Position numbers and translations under genes: made by a program
Origin: an uncultured Ruminococcus sp.
Lineage (GTDB): Bacteria > Bacillota > Clostridia > Oscillospirales > Acutalibacteraceae
Direction: 5' to 3'
Length of the DNA stretch: 64,000 nucleotides
NCBI GenBank assembly: GCA_902789345.1
Contig: CADANT010000007.1
Span: 1-64,000 of the forward strand
Notes under the pieces: model-generated
The model's database searches: none
Seen by the model: only the letters and a program-made list of their open reading frames with translations
Told to the model about the DNA's origin: nothing
Part shown: piece by piece, positions 46,263 through 55,554 of the stretch
Layout: every line of letters starts with the position of its first letter
How positions within the stretch are numbered: position 1 is the first letter of the stretch

Positions 46263-47369
46263 TTATTTATCAACATAAGCGGTTATGCAAACATCTTCAC
46301 CTACAAACCGGGTTTCAATATTTTTCAGCTTTACACAGTCGGCTATTTTCCCAAAGCCTGCACCCTCTACAGAGGTTTTTGCCGAAGTACCGCCAAAAAT
46401 TTTAGGGGCTATATAATAGATAACCTTATCCACAATTTTTTGACTAAAGGCACTAAATGCCAGCGTGCCGCCGCCCTCCAGCAAAATACTGTCAATTCCC
46501 ATTACCCCCAGCTTTTGCATAAGATCGTTTAGGTCAACTCTGCCGTCCTTTTCTGCCACGGTTATAACCTGTACACCCATTTGTTTAAGCATAGACGCCT
46601 TTATTCCTGTTGAGCTTTGCAGGGTAGCTACAACTGTCTTATATTTATCTGCTGTTTGAACCAAGTTACACTCTACAGGGATTTTCAAATTAGAATCAAC
46701 AACTATTCTTACAGGGGAAGTACAGCCCTCCGTTCTGCAATTAAGCATAGGGTTGTCGGCAAGTACGGTGTTTATACCTACCATTATTCCACTCAAATAG
46801 TGCCTTAACATATGCACCTGACTGCGTGATTCTGTACCCGTTATCCATTGGCTTTCTCCGTTACAGGTGGCAATTTTACCGTCTAAGGTAGTTGCCGACT
46901 TGTACACAACAAAAGGAATTTTGTTGACTATATATTTCATAAAAATCTCATTAAGCTTAACGCTTTCGTCTGAAAGCAAGCCACAGCTAACGGAAATACC
47001 GGCTTTTTTCAGCTTCTCAACACCTCTGCCGCTAACCAAAGGGTTAGGGTCCATAGCACCCACCACAACCCTTGCAATTTTCTTTTCAATAATTTTGTCG
47101 GCACAAGGTGGTGTTTTTCCGGTATGACTGCAAGGCTCAAGGGTAACATACATTGTTGCACCCTCCACACTTTCGGTGGCATTTTTAAAAGCGTTTACCT
47201 CTGCGTGACCTTCACCGCATTTTTGGTGATAACCCTCTGCAATTATTCTTCCGTCCTTTACAATTACAGCCCCCACCATAGGATTAGGAGAGGTGAATCC
47301 TCGTGCTTTGGCGGCTAAGTCCAAGGCACGCCTCATATAGCCATAGTCTTCCTTTGTAAATTCACTCAT
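46263..47369 (-). CDS. ribD: bifunctional pyrimidine deaminase/reductase
   Basis: About 368 residues. The N-terminal deaminase has the zinc motif HAEVNAF and PCSHTGKTPPCADKI; the C-terminal reductase has TTLDGKIA, SQVHMLRHYLSGIMVGINTVLADNP (in parts) and ILLEGGGTLAFSAF. It performs the second and third steps of riboflavin synthesis. The ATG at 47369 with AGGTGATGTT upstream is preferred to an earlier codon at 47438, which lies within the riboswitch expression platform. Confidence 0.95.
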   Translation of the reverse strand: MSEFTKEDYGYMRRALDLAAKARGFTSPNPMVGAVIVKDGRIIAEGYHQKCGEGHAEVNAFKNATESVEGATMYVTLEPCSHTGKTPPCADKIIEKKIARVVVGAMDPNPLVSGRGVEKLKKAGISVSCGLLSDESVKLNEIFMKYIVNKIPFVVYKSATTLDGKIATCNGESQWITGTESRSQVHMLRHYLSGIMVGINTVLADNPMLNCRTEGCTSPVRIVVDSNLKIPVECNLVQTADKYKTVVATLQSSTGIKASMLKQMGVQVITVAEKDGRVDLNDLMQKLGVMGIDSILLEGGGTLAFSAFSQKIVDKVIYYIAPKIFGGTSAKTSVEGAGFGKIADCVKLKNIETRFVGEDVCITAYVDK

Positions 47370-47390
47370 AACATCACCTGCAAATAAAAA

Positions 47391-47418
47391 GCCGCAACAC
47401 CCACCGGGGCATTGCGGC
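47391..47418 (-). terminator. riboswitch-controlled terminator before ribD
   Basis: On the minus strand GCCGCAA...TTGCGGC forms a hairpin with a G/C-rich interior, followed by TTTTTATTT. It stands between the FMN aptamer and ribD, so it is the expression platform: FMN binding should favour termination. Confidence 0.9.
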
Positions 47419-47476
47419 AAAATTCCAAATTTACACACAGCTCAAAGGTAAAAGCCTGCAAGCTGTATAAAAATAA

Positions 47477-47585
47477 GTTTCTTTCATCCGGACTATACCG
47501 TCGGCTTTGGAATTTCACCAAATCAGCGTCTTAACGCTCGTGGGCTTTACCACCGGTGGGGAATTTCACCCCGCCCCGAAACAAA
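47477..47585 (-). ncRNA. FMN riboswitch (RFN element)
   Basis: The minus strand contains the canonical RFN blocks in order: TTTCGGGGCGGGGTGAAATT, then CCCCACCGGTGGTAAAGCCC, a variable stem GAGCGTTAAGACGCTG, GGTGAAATTCCAAAGCCGAC and GGTATAGTCCGGATGAAAG. This is an essentially consensus FMN aptamer, positioned upstream of ribD with a terminator beyond it. Confidence 0.97.
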
Positions 47586-47605
47586 TATATCATATTGCTA
47601 CACTC

Positions 47606-47633
47606 ATTATAACACCGTTAAATAAAAAGTCAA
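47606..47633 (-). promoter_or_regulatory. SigA-type promoter of the riboflavin operon
   Basis: Minus-strand TTGACT (47628-47633), 16-bp spacer, TATAAT (47606-47611), about 20 bp before the riboswitch. Confidence 0.85.
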
Positions 47634-47758
47634 TAGCTACAGACTATCTTAAAACAGCCCTTCTCCGGCTCAAATTTTACCTAATTTTCAATAATAAAAT
47701 TGGCTATGCAGCTTTAAAAAACAACTACCCTTAACTCACACACAGTGAGCCAAAAATT

Positions 47759-47788
47759 AAGGTCGGTGCACTTAAAAGCACCGACCTT
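47759..47788 (-). terminator. terminator of the sugar ABC transporter operon
   Basis: AAGGTCGGTGC and GCACCGACCTT form a perfect 11-bp stem with an 8-nt loop, followed on the minus strand by AATTTTTGG, 17 bp after the permease stop. Confidence 0.9.
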
Positions 47789-47804
47789 GTTGTTATTGTT
47801 AGGA

Positions 47805-48779
47805 TTAGCCCTTGACTGCTCCGGCTACAATTCCCTTGATAATGTACTTTTGACATATCAAGTAGAATACTACTATAGGAATAATAGAAAGCACAATCAT
47901 AGCCATCATATTTGCCATATCTATTGAGCCGTATCCGCCTCTTAGATACTGAATAGCCATTGGCAATGTCTTTGTGTCTGTTGCATTTAACAGCAAATAT
48001 GGAAGCAGGTAGTCGTTCCATATCCACATTGCGTCAAGAATTGCTACTGTAATAGCTGTAGGCTTTAGTATAGGGAATACTACCAAGAAATATGTTCTTA
48101 GTGCACCGCAGCCGTCTATCATAGCCGCCTCTTCTATTTCAAGAGGTACGCTTTTAATAAAGCCAACAAACATAAATACTGCCAAGCCGGCACCAAAGCC
48201 TAGGTAAACAAATATGATACCAACCATATTGTTTAAGTGAAGCTGTGCGGCAATTTGTGACATTGGGTACATTACCATTTGGAAAGGTACAATCATTGAA
48301 AATGCACAAAGCAGGTACAAAAGCTTTGAGTACCACTTTTTAACACGAACAATAAACCAAGCACACATAGATGTACACAGAACTATAAGAAGTACTGCAA
48401 ACACTGTTATAAATACCGAGGTTAAAAACGCCGGGAAGAATCCAATTTTTTGTGCACCCTCGATATAATTGTCAAAGCCTACAAAAGACTGGGCATTAGG
48501 AAAGGCAAAAGGCTCTGTTCCCAAGTAATTCTTTGCCTTAAAGGAGTTCATTATTACCAATAGTATAGGTGCAATGAACATTGCCGCCAACACCGTAAGA
48601 ATAATAATGAAAGGTACATCCTTTGCTTTCATTTTTCTTTTTGGCTCTTTCTTCTTCTCCTTGGTTTGATTACCGCCGGATGCCTTTTTTATACCGCTGG
48701 GCTGATGGTTACCTGCCGGGTTTTTACCGACTATCGGCTTTTGCACAGGGATATTGATGTTTTGAGTATTGTCTGCCAT
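47805..48779 (-). CDS. ABC sugar transporter permease, MalG type
   Basis: A 324-residue inner permease with six membrane segments. A long, Asn/Pro/Lys-rich cytoplasmic N-terminus (about 1-48) precedes the first segment. The EAA loop that contacts the ATPase is EEAAMIDGCGALRTYFLVVFPI. It ends KYIIKGIVAGAVKG, the standard MalG-like C-terminus of family-1 carbohydrate transporters. One-base overlap with the partner permease. The sugar cannot be determined. No ATPase is encoded here; a shared MsmK-type ATPase elsewhere is the usual solution. Confidence 0.93.
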   Translation of the reverse strand: MADNTQNINIPVQKPIVGKNPAGNHQPSGIKKASGGNQTKEKKKEPKRKMKAKDVPFIIILTVLAAMFIAPILLVIMNSFKAKNYLGTEPFAFPNAQSFVGFDNYIEGAQKIGFFPAFLTSVFITVFAVLLIVLCTSMCAWFIVRVKKWYSKLLYLLCAFSMIVPFQMVMYPMSQIAAQLHLNNMVGIIFVYLGFGAGLAVFMFVGFIKSVPLEIEEAAMIDGCGALRTYFLVVFPILKPTAITVAILDAMWIWNDYLLPYLLLNATDTKTLPMAIQYLRGGYGSIDMANMMAMIVLSIIPIVVFYLICQKYIIKGIVAGAVKG

Positions 48780-49621
48780 TAGCTTTCAACCTCCTTACGC
48801 TTTGTCAGGTACAGCTGCGTTAATGCTATAGCCGCAACTATTATAAAGAAAACAACCGCTTTTGCCTGACCTACACCCTGATAGCCTACTCTGCCGTAGA
48901 AGGTGTTGTAAATATCCAACGCAAGCATCTGTGTTTGTCTGCCCGGAGCGCCTGCTGTAAGTGCAAGGTTCTGGTCAAACAGCTTAAAGGAATTTGTTAA
49001 TGTCAGGAATGTGCATATTGTTACTGACGGCATTACCTGAGGAATTGTTATTTTAATAAGCTTTTGGAAGCTTGTTGCACCGTCTATGTCGGCTGCTTCC
49101 AGCAAGTCCGGCGATACATTTTGGATACCGGCAATATAGATAATCATCATATAGCCTATTAGCTGCCAGTTCATTAGTATTACTAAACCCCAGAAGCCAT
49201 ATGAGGCATCATATGTTATTGACAAGCCTGCAAACGACAACACGCCGTTTATAATCATAAGCCAAATATAGCCTAAAACAATACCGCCAATTAGGTTTGG
49301 CATAAAGAATATTGTTCTAAAGCCATTTGTTCCCCTTAGACCTTTAGTTAAAAGCATAGCAAGTAAAAATGCTATTACATTTATAGTTATAACGGAAACT
49401 ATGGTAAACTTCACCGTAAACCACAGTGCATCAACAAAGCCCGAATCGTTAAATGCCTTTATGTAGTTACTAAAGCCTACAAATTTAGCATCTGTCATTG
49501 TTGTAAATTTTGTAAATGATAAGTAAATGCCCATAGCAAATGGGGCCAAAAAAGATATTATAAACGCTATTACGGTTGGAAGTACAAATACCGGAAACCA
49601 GCGCTTTATGGATTTTTGCAT
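48779..49621 (-). CDS. ABC sugar transporter permease, MalF type
   Basis: A 280-residue permease with six membrane segments and the EAA motif LEAADIDGATSFQKLIKITIP. It pairs with the next gene to form the channel. There is no large periplasmic loop, as usual in Gram-positive versions. It begins 174 bp after the binding-protein gene, with a strong hairpin in the gap that may reduce its expression relative to the binding protein. Confidence 0.94.
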   Translation of the reverse strand: MQKSIKRWFPVFVLPTVIAFIISFLAPFAMGIYLSFTKFTTMTDAKFVGFSNYIKAFNDSGFVDALWFTVKFTIVSVITINVIAFLLAMLLTKGLRGTNGFRTIFFMPNLIGGIVLGYIWLMIINGVLSFAGLSITYDASYGFWGLVILMNWQLIGYMMIIYIAGIQNVSPDLLEAADIDGATSFQKLIKITIPQVMPSVTICTFLTLTNSFKLFDQNLALTAGAPGRQTQMLALDIYNTFYGRVGYQGVGQAKAVVFFIIVAAIALTQLYLTKRKEVES

Positions 49622-49726
49622 AAATAATCCTCCTTAATTTCGACTGTTTAACAAAACGGTCAGACCGGCAAATTAACAGCCAACGGTTTAGGTTTTAAAA
49701 CAATTTAAAACAGTCTGTAGAAACAT

Positions 49727-49756
49727 TTCTCCCGCACCCTTGGGGGTACGGGAGAA
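49727..49756 (-). terminator. intercistronic hairpin after the binding-protein gene
   Basis: TTCTCCCG-c-ACCC-ttg-GGGT-a-CGGGAGAA is a very stable stem, followed on the minus strand by ATGTTTCT. It may be a partial terminator or an mRNA-stabilising structure that keeps the binding protein more abundant than its permeases (inference). Confidence 0.65.
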
Positions 49757-49794
49757 CCATACAATTATCCTTTAATCATTCTACCTTCAGCAAA

Positions 49795-51210
49795 TTATTC
49801 AGCTTTTAGGCTAACTTCACTTTTCCAAGATGACTTAGCGTCTTCAACAACCTTGTTCCATTCTTTCTGTCCCTGAACATACTCAAGTAGGCTTGCACCG
49901 AAATCTTCTTTCCAATGCTCACTTGGTATACCCTGGAATGTCCACTCAACTGATGATACGCCGTCTTTCTCCATCCAAGCAAGAACTTCTTTTGCCAATG
50001 GGTTTTCCGGACGCTCTTTCTCAGAGAATGTAGTGAACGGAGCAATAAATCCAAGATCGTTTACTACAGCTTTCTTACCGTAATCTGATGAGAACAGCCA
50101 CTCTAGGAAGTCTATTGAAGCCTGCTGCTTTGCAGGATCGGCCTTGCTGTTAATAGCAAGATAGTTCTCTGTACCTACGCACAAGCCCTGGCTCTCTTCG
50201 CCGTCAACACCTGTATAGATAGGTAGATATTTAATGTCGTCTTCCTTAACAACATTACCCTTTGTCTTTGAAATAGGATCCCAAGCCCAGTTACCGTTCT
50301 GAACCATAGCTACATTACCAAGTGCAAACTCACTCATTGATTCATCAACAGTCTTAGAACCAAGCTGATTCTTTTCTGTGCAGGAATTGTCTGTATATAG
50401 GTCAAAGATACCCTTAAAGTTGTCGGCATATTTAAACTGAAGCTCACTAGCGTCCAAGCACTTTGTAATAGTACTGCTGTCGCCGTCCTTGAACTCATAG
50501 TACAATGGCAAATCCATTAGGTGAGTCTGCCATCTCCAGTCGTCGCCCTTCTTAAGTGATGTAGAACCGAATACACCCTTAATGCCAAGCTCGTCCTTAA
50601 TCTTAGTCATATCCTCAACAACTTCCTTTAGCTTCTTAAAGTTGTTGATTTCGCTCATATCCTTATAGCTGGTTGACTTCTTGCTTGACTTAAAGTACTT
50701 ATCCATAATAGCGTTATTATAAATAATACCGTAGCCCTCAACAGCATATGGTACACCGTAAACGCCGTCGCCGCTCTTAATAGCAAGGCTCTTATCTGAA
50801 AGGTTAGCATAAAAGTCTGTGCCGCTTAGGTCTGCACAATAGTCTTTCCAGTTTTCATAACCTACAGGGCCGTTTACCTGGAAGATAGTAGGTGCTGTAT
50901 CAGCGTTAGCCATCTGAGTTGAAAGTGTTTTTTCATACTCACCTGAAGCAGCTGTAGAAACCTTAACCTTAATGCCTGTTTCTTTCTCGTACTGCTTTGC
51001 AATCTCCTCGTACTTATCGGAAATTTCCGGTTTAAAGTTTAAGTAATAGATTTCCTTTACACCTGATGTATCAACCTTTGATGAGCTGTTCAGCTTAGAT
51101 GTATCGTCTGTACCGCTGCTTCCACCCTGTTCACATCCTGCCAAAGCCATAGCTGATGCGCTAACGCACAATGCCATAAACACGGCAGCAAATTTTGTTA
51201 TTTTGTTCAT
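49795..51210 (-). CDS. carbohydrate ABC transporter substrate-binding lipoprotein
   Basis: A 471-residue family-1 solute-binding protein. A lipoprotein signal peptide ends at lipobox ALAGC (C26), followed by a Gly/Ser-rich linker. YEKETGIKVKVSTAASGEYEKTL (in parts), PYAVEGYGIIYN and MVQNGNWAWDPIS are typical of sugar binders. It captures an oligosaccharide outside the membrane for the two permeases downstream. Ligand unknown. It has a near-consensus promoter. Confidence 0.94.
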   Translation of the reverse strand: MNKITKFAAVFMALCVSASAMALAGCEQGGSSGTDDTSKLNSSSKVDTSGVKEIYYLNFKPEISDKYEEIAKQYEKETGIKVKVSTAASGEYEKTLSTQMANADTAPTIFQVNGPVGYENWKDYCADLSGTDFYANLSDKSLAIKSGDGVYGVPYAVEGYGIIYNNAIMDKYFKSSKKSTSYKDMSEINNFKKLKEVVEDMTKIKDELGIKGVFGSTSLKKGDDWRWQTHLMDLPLYYEFKDGDSSTITKCLDASELQFKYADNFKGIFDLYTDNSCTEKNQLGSKTVDESMSEFALGNVAMVQNGNWAWDPISKTKGNVVKEDDIKYLPIYTGVDGEESQGLCVGTENYLAINSKADPAKQQASIDFLEWLFSSDYGKKAVVNDLGFIAPFTTFSEKERPENPLAKEVLAWMEKDGVSSVEWTFQGIPSEHWKEDFGASLLEYVQGQKEWNKVVEDAKSSWKSEVSLKAE

Positions 51211-51315
51211 CGAATCTTTCTCCTTTTCTCTTCTAAAAAATTTTCTCGATTCTCATTTTGAAGTGCTTTGTTAAAAATATACATTTATTTTAACCATTGT
51301 CACCTCTTGATTGTC

Positions 51316-51344
51316 ATTTTACCACTTCGCATTTTCGTTTTCAA
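51316..51344 (-). promoter_or_regulatory. SigA-type promoter of the sugar transporter operon
   Basis: Minus-strand TTGAAA (51339-51344), 17-bp spacer, TAAAAT (51316-51321), with a 106-nt leader. TGCGAA occurs twice around it (spacer and upstream of the -35), possibly part of a regulator site. Confidence 0.65.
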
Positions 51345-51627
51345 TACAAATTCGCAACTTTTTTTACAATGCTATTAAATTTTATATTTTACACAAATCC
51401 GTTAATGAATTTATAAGCAAAAGCAATAAAAACCTGCATTTATGCAATAACTTTAATTATTTTTATTCCATATAAACAATTTTATATACATTTTATACCA
51501 AATTATCTTGAAATTATTGTATATACATTTAATAAACCTAATTTTCCCAATTAGCAAAGCTGTTTCAACAGATAGTTGCATTTTAAATATTCTCTTATTA
51601 TTGTGTAGTTTTATTATTAAATTATAC
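51345..51627. other. AT-rich intergenic region
   Basis: About 280 bp of very AT-rich sequence between the queH terminator and the transporter promoter. No credible gene, repeat or RNA structure was seen. Confidence 0.5.
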
Positions 51628-51670
51628 AAAAACAGCAGTATGCGTTGCTCACTGCACACTGCTGTTTTTT
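51628..51670 (-). terminator. queH terminator
   Basis: AAAAACAGCAGT and ACTGCTGTTTTT form a 12-bp stem whose upstream arm covers the last codons of queH; a T-run follows on the minus strand. Confidence 0.9.
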
Positions 51671-52287
51671 AGCTCGCTCTCTCTTTTAGAATATATGCAG
51701 CCGCAATAATTTTGACGGTAAAGGCTATACTCCTTTGACAATATTATTGAGCGTTTATATCCGTTTTTCTTTTTAAAGTCACTGAATAAAAATTTTACAC
51801 CATTTTCAAGGGAAATATCCTCCCCGATTTTATTAATAAGTTGTGCATTTTTTAGAGGACTTATTGTAAGTGTAGTTGAAAAATAGTCAAAGCCCCCCGC
51901 TTTAGCTTGCTTGGCGGTTTCCTCCAACCTTAGTCTAAAGCATTTTTCGCACCGTTCGCCTCCCTCGGGACAAGCCTCCAGCCCCTTACAGACTGCAAAA
52001 AAATCAGCAGGCTTATACTCCCCCTCCAGAAAGCTAACCTTATTTTTAACAGGCATACTTTCAATAAGTCTTTTTTGCTCAGACGCCCTATAGCGATATT
52101 CCTTTTCCAAAGAGATATTTGGGTTATAATAAAACACGGTTATATTAAAATAATCTGACAGATATTCTATTACATAGCTGCTGCAGGGAGCGCAACAGCT
52201 GTGCAGCAGAAGCGTTGGCGTAGCACCAGCTTTTTTAATTTTTTCAATTTCTTCGTCAAGTATTTTTTGATAATTAATTTTATTCAA
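51649..52287 (-). CDS. queH: epoxyqueuosine reductase QueH
   Basis: About 212 residues of the DUF208/QueH family, which reduces epoxyqueuosine to queuosine in tRNA without cobalamin. The Cys motifs are complete: HSCCAPCSSYV near the N-terminus, then CPEGGERCEKCFRLRL and the C-terminal YCGC. FYYNPNI is also typical. The start is probably TTG at 52287, with GGAG 8 nt upstream; the frame is open to 52323. It probably stands alone with its own terminator. Confidence 0.93.
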   Translation of the reverse strand: MNKINYQKILDEEIEKIKKAGATPTLLLHSCCAPCSSYVIEYLSDYFNITVFYYNPNISLEKEYRYRASEQKRLIESMPVKNKVSFLEGEYKPADFFAVCKGLEACPEGGERCEKCFRLRLEETAKQAKAGGFDYFSTTLTISPLKNAQLINKIGEDISLENGVKFLFSDFKKKNGYKRSIILSKEYSLYRQNYCGCIYSKRESELKNSSVQ

Positions 52288-52372
52288 CTGAATTTCTCCT
52301 GCCGTAAAAATGTTGCAGACCATAATCCTATTAAGGGATATGCCGAGATTTTATTTACTTACTATTTAAGTA

Positions 52373-53020
52373 TTATGCCAAAATCATATCTGCCAGCTGA
52401 CTGCAAGTGTGGGCTACATTTACCGCTCCTGCTTCCAAAAGCTCCTGTTCACCCCTAAAGCCCCACGCACAGCCTATAAATCCAACCTGTCCGTTTTGCG
52501 CAGTAAATACATCAACATTACTGTCACCTACATAAACAACCTGTGATTTGTCAGCATTCAACTCTTTAAGCATAGCATTTAGTGACGCCGGGTTTGGCTT
52601 TATGTCAAAGCCCTCTTTTTTTCCCCATGCTTTTGCAAAGGTAATGTCCGGAAACAGCTTACCCAGTATACTTTCAACAAACGCATCAGGCTTGTTAGAA
52701 AGCACTGCAAGGGTTACCCCATGTTTTTGCAGTCTTTTCAACATCTCAACGCCGCCGCTGTATTGGCAGGTTTTATCTACTGTATGCTTGCTGTAATAAT
52801 AGTCAAAATCCGCCTTTAGCGTTTTTATTACATTCTCATCTTCACTGCCGGAGGCCTTTTTCACTAAATTTACAATTCCTGAGCCTACCATTTGTTTATA
52901 TGCCTCAACAGGGTATGTTCTGTAACCGTTTTTCTCAAGTGCATAATTAACTGCGTTGGCTAAATCCTCCAATGTATTTGCCAATGTTCCGTCTAAATCA
53001 AACACTGCATATTTGTACAT
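52373..53020 (-). CDS. HAD-superfamily phosphatase (phosphoglycolate phosphatase-like)
   Basis: A 215-residue HAD hydrolase. Motif I is FDLDGTLANT, motif II LSNKP, motif III lysine in KPNPASL and motif IV GDSNVD. The cap is helical (subclass IA). These features are those of Gph/PPase-like enzymes acting on phosphoglycolate or similar; substrate is not certain. It lies 23 bp after the lipoprotein gene, so they may be co-transcribed. Confidence 0.85.
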   Translation of the reverse strand: MYKYAVFDLDGTLANTLEDLANAVNYALEKNGYRTYPVEAYKQMVGSGIVNLVKKASGSEDENVIKTLKADFDYYYSKHTVDKTCQYSGGVEMLKRLQKHGVTLAVLSNKPDAFVESILGKLFPDITFAKAWGKKEGFDIKPNPASLNAMLKELNADKSQVVYVGDSNVDVFTAQNGQVGFIGCAWGFRGEQELLEAGAVNVAHTCSQLADMILA

Positions 53021-53043
53021 CTTTTCATTTCTCCTGTCCTTAT

Positions 53044-54921
53044 TTATAAATTAAAAAAATCATCATCTATACTGTCATTATCATCAATAACTTCACTGTT
53101 GTCTATATCTTCTTGATTCTTTTCGTTTGTGTTTTTAACAGCCGCCAGCTGTTTCATTGCCTCTTTGTATTTCAGCTTTTGGCTGTGCCTAAACAGCAGG
53201 GTGATTATTAACAGGGCCAGTGCAATTACAACACCGCAAATTACGCAATATGCCGCAACCCCCGGAGGGTTAGCCTCGGTAGCACTGTAGCTGAAAATAA
53301 AATTGCCTCCGTTTACGGTTGAAGTGTAGCTTTGGTCGCTGTTTAACTTAGTTTCAGCCCCTTGGCTGTTACTTTTATTATCCACTGTAACTTTTCTTAT
53401 GCTTTCTCCGCATTCGCTTTTTACGGTGTAGTGCATATCTATATTACTGTTAGCACCTGTAAGCATGTGGCTGATATTTATAGTATCACGAACATTCAGG
53501 TCGGTTACAACCGACATATCGTTTGTATGGCGTGTACTTTCAAAGGTATTGCCGCTTCCAAACAGATCACCTACAGCGTTACTTATATCCGCCGCTCTAC
53601 CCTGCTGAGTTACTCTGCACACAATTCCCTCTGATATTGATTCCTTTGACACAGTAAAGCCCTTATCTGCCAAAAAGCCATAAGCATAGTCAAGTCCCTT
53701 TTCGCCTGTGTTTCTGTCGTACACAAAGTCAACCACTCTTTTAAAGGCATTGTTGCCTATGGATGTAAGCGCCACATTTATGCTTTTAACACTGTACTGC
53801 ATACCGTCAGGTATTCGTATATCAAAATTACCGTTGGTGTTATTTATTTTGTAGGTACTGTTAGCCCATTCACCGCAGGTTTGCCATTCACCGTTTTTTA
53901 ATCCTACTCCCTCACCGTGGGTAGTTTCCTCGGGCAAAGTGTAGTTATAGCTCATAATTACATTTTCCTTCGTGTCAGAAACAAAACCCAATAAATTTAT
54001 TCTTTCTTCAAATACAAGCTGCTCCGCTAAAGGCGTACTGCTCTGGTTTTGGTCGCCATAATATATATTTTCGTTACGGCAGTCCAAAAACAGCTGTGTA
54101 TATTGCTGCAGCCTCTCAATATCTATGTTTTTATAATCGACAGTATAGTCCATATAGCCGTTATTTTCTGACCAACTGCCTTTTCCGTCAGAATTTGTGC
54201 GTGAGGTCATTAAGGTTTTTAAGGACTCACCCAGCTTATCATAGGTTGACTTTGGAACAGATAAAACCATACTTCTGTCGTAAACGCTGTTTTTATGATT
54301 CACTGTGCTTACCGCAACACTGTGAACAGGCTCACCCTTTATTGTAGAGGTATTCATTACAGAGGTTTTACTGCTTAACACTTCATTATTATACTTAACT
54401 ACATTTGATGTTGACTGTACATCAAGGTTAATATCCTTATAGCCTTTTTGGTAAAGGTCATCGGTAAGCCATTTTACAAGGTCCATACCGTCATAATCCT
54501 CTTGGTAATATGTGCCCTTTGCCAGCACCGTATCGGTATAGCCGTATGCAACAGAAATCTGTCTGCCTATAATTCCGGCAACCTTGGTTTTGTATTCCTC
54601 CAACGAAGTAAATGAAAGCACAAACACGCAGTTATACTTTCCGTCAACAACCTCTGTACGATAACTTAAGTTATCCGGGCAGCCCTCTTTAATAACTGTT
54701 TTCAGCTGGTCTGACTTATCTTGATTTACAGCCATATCCCCATCCAGCTTTAAGGTTACTACACGCTCACCTACAAAGTCGTTTGTAATTTTCATCAGAT
54801 TTTCTACCTGAGTATTTATTTCTCCGCAGCCGCTTAACACAACAGCCGCTGCTATAGTAAGCAACGCTGTAAGCATCAGCTTTACTGTAACTTTAATCAT
54901 CTTCAAATTCAACATCTCCAT
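53044..54921 (-). CDS. large lipoprotein with C-terminal membrane anchor, unknown function
   Basis: A 625-residue exported protein I cannot assign. The N-terminal signal ends in lipobox VLSGC, so a lipid anchor is expected. The extracytoplasmic part (about 33-555) is rich in Asn, Ser and Thr with alternating beta-type sequence. A membrane segment follows (about 562-586: YCVICGVVIALALLIITLLF), then a short cytoplasmic tail of basic helix and acidic end (IDDNDSIDDDFFNL). It is thus tethered at both ends. Start uncertain among several Met/Leu codons at 54921-54900. It precedes the HAD phosphatase gene. Confidence 0.75.
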   Translation of the reverse strand: MEMLNLKMIKVTVKLMLTALLTIAAAVVLSGCGEINTQVENLMKITNDFVGERVVTLKLDGDMAVNQDKSDQLKTVIKEGCPDNLSYRTEVVDGKYNCVFVLSFTSLEEYKTKVAGIIGRQISVAYGYTDTVLAKGTYYQEDYDGMDLVKWLTDDLYQKGYKDINLDVQSTSNVVKYNNEVLSSKTSVMNTSTIKGEPVHSVAVSTVNHKNSVYDRSMVLSVPKSTYDKLGESLKTLMTSRTNSDGKGSWSENNGYMDYTVDYKNIDIERLQQYTQLFLDCRNENIYYGDQNQSSTPLAEQLVFEERINLLGFVSDTKENVIMSYNYTLPEETTHGEGVGLKNGEWQTCGEWANSTYKINNTNGNFDIRIPDGMQYSVKSINVALTSIGNNAFKRVVDFVYDRNTGEKGLDYAYGFLADKGFTVSKESISEGIVCRVTQQGRAADISNAVGDLFGSGNTFESTRHTNDMSVVTDLNVRDTINISHMLTGANSNIDMHYTVKSECGESIRKVTVDNKSNSQGAETKLNSDQSYTSTVNGGNFIFSYSATEANPPGVAAYCVICGVVIALALLIITLLFRHSQKLKYKEAMKQLAAVKNTNEKNQEDIDNSEVIDDNDSIDDDFFNL

Positions 54922-54963
54922 TGCAACCGGTATCTTAAGGCGCTATAGTCAATTAGCGGTAGG

Positions 54964-55554
54964 CTACAGCCCCAATTCCTGCTCAAGTAAAATTGCCCTG
55001 GTCGGTGCGGCCTCGGCGCCCTCTATTTTAAGCGGTAATGCCGCCAATATGTAGCTACCTGTATCTATTTGCGACAGGTCAAGATTTTCAATTATTAAAA
55101 TATCTTTTAAAGCCAACTCACGGTGTACAGCATATTCTTCACTTTCATAGGCGATTGAAGCGTTTTCAGTGCCGACCATTTCAACATCATACTCGCCCAT
55201 AACAAACACTGCGCTTAATGTAAGAATACCTTCCCCTACACCTTTAAAAAGAATTTTTTTGCAACAAAAAGGAAGTATTTTTTCCATATCTTCGCCTGTT
55301 AAAGGATGCTTTGCTTCTACTACAGTGCAGTTACCGTAAAATCTATTCATCTGATAATCGGTTATAGTATTTCCGTCATCGAAAAAGTGCTTTGGCGTAT
55401 CAATATGAGTTCCGGCGTGATTACAAAATTTTGTTTTGGACAAATTATAGTCATCACCACAATCAATTCTTGTAACCCATTGAAAATCCGTAATAGGATC
55501 CCCCTCATAAATCGGTGTTGAGGTTAGCTCCTTGGTTATATCATGAACAATCAT
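54964..55554 (-). CDS. cyclase-family metal hydrolase (kynurenine formamidase-like)
   Basis: A 196-residue protein of the cyclase (PF04199) fold. The metal-binding motif NHAGTHIDTPKHF (HxGTHxDxPxH) is intact. Members include arylformamidases and other amidohydrolase-like enzymes. It is shorter than many homologues, and no tryptophan-degradation genes are near, so its substrate is unknown. Read upstream of the lipoprotein gene on the same strand. Confidence 0.8.
   Translation of the reverse strand: MIVHDITKELTSTPIYEGDPITDFQWVTRIDCGDDYNLSKTKFCNHAGTHIDTPKHFFDDGNTITDYQMNRFYGNCTVVEAKHPLTGEDMEKILPFCCKKILFKGVGEGILTLSAVFVMGEYDVEMVGTENASIAYESEEYAVHRELALKDILIIENLDLSQIDTGSYILAALPLKIEGAEAAPTRAILLEQELGL

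Noticed and set aside
51453..51659. 68-codon minus-strand ORF downstream of queH
   Set aside because: It begins within the queH terminator, is AT-rich and lacks a ribosome-binding site; it looks like chance.
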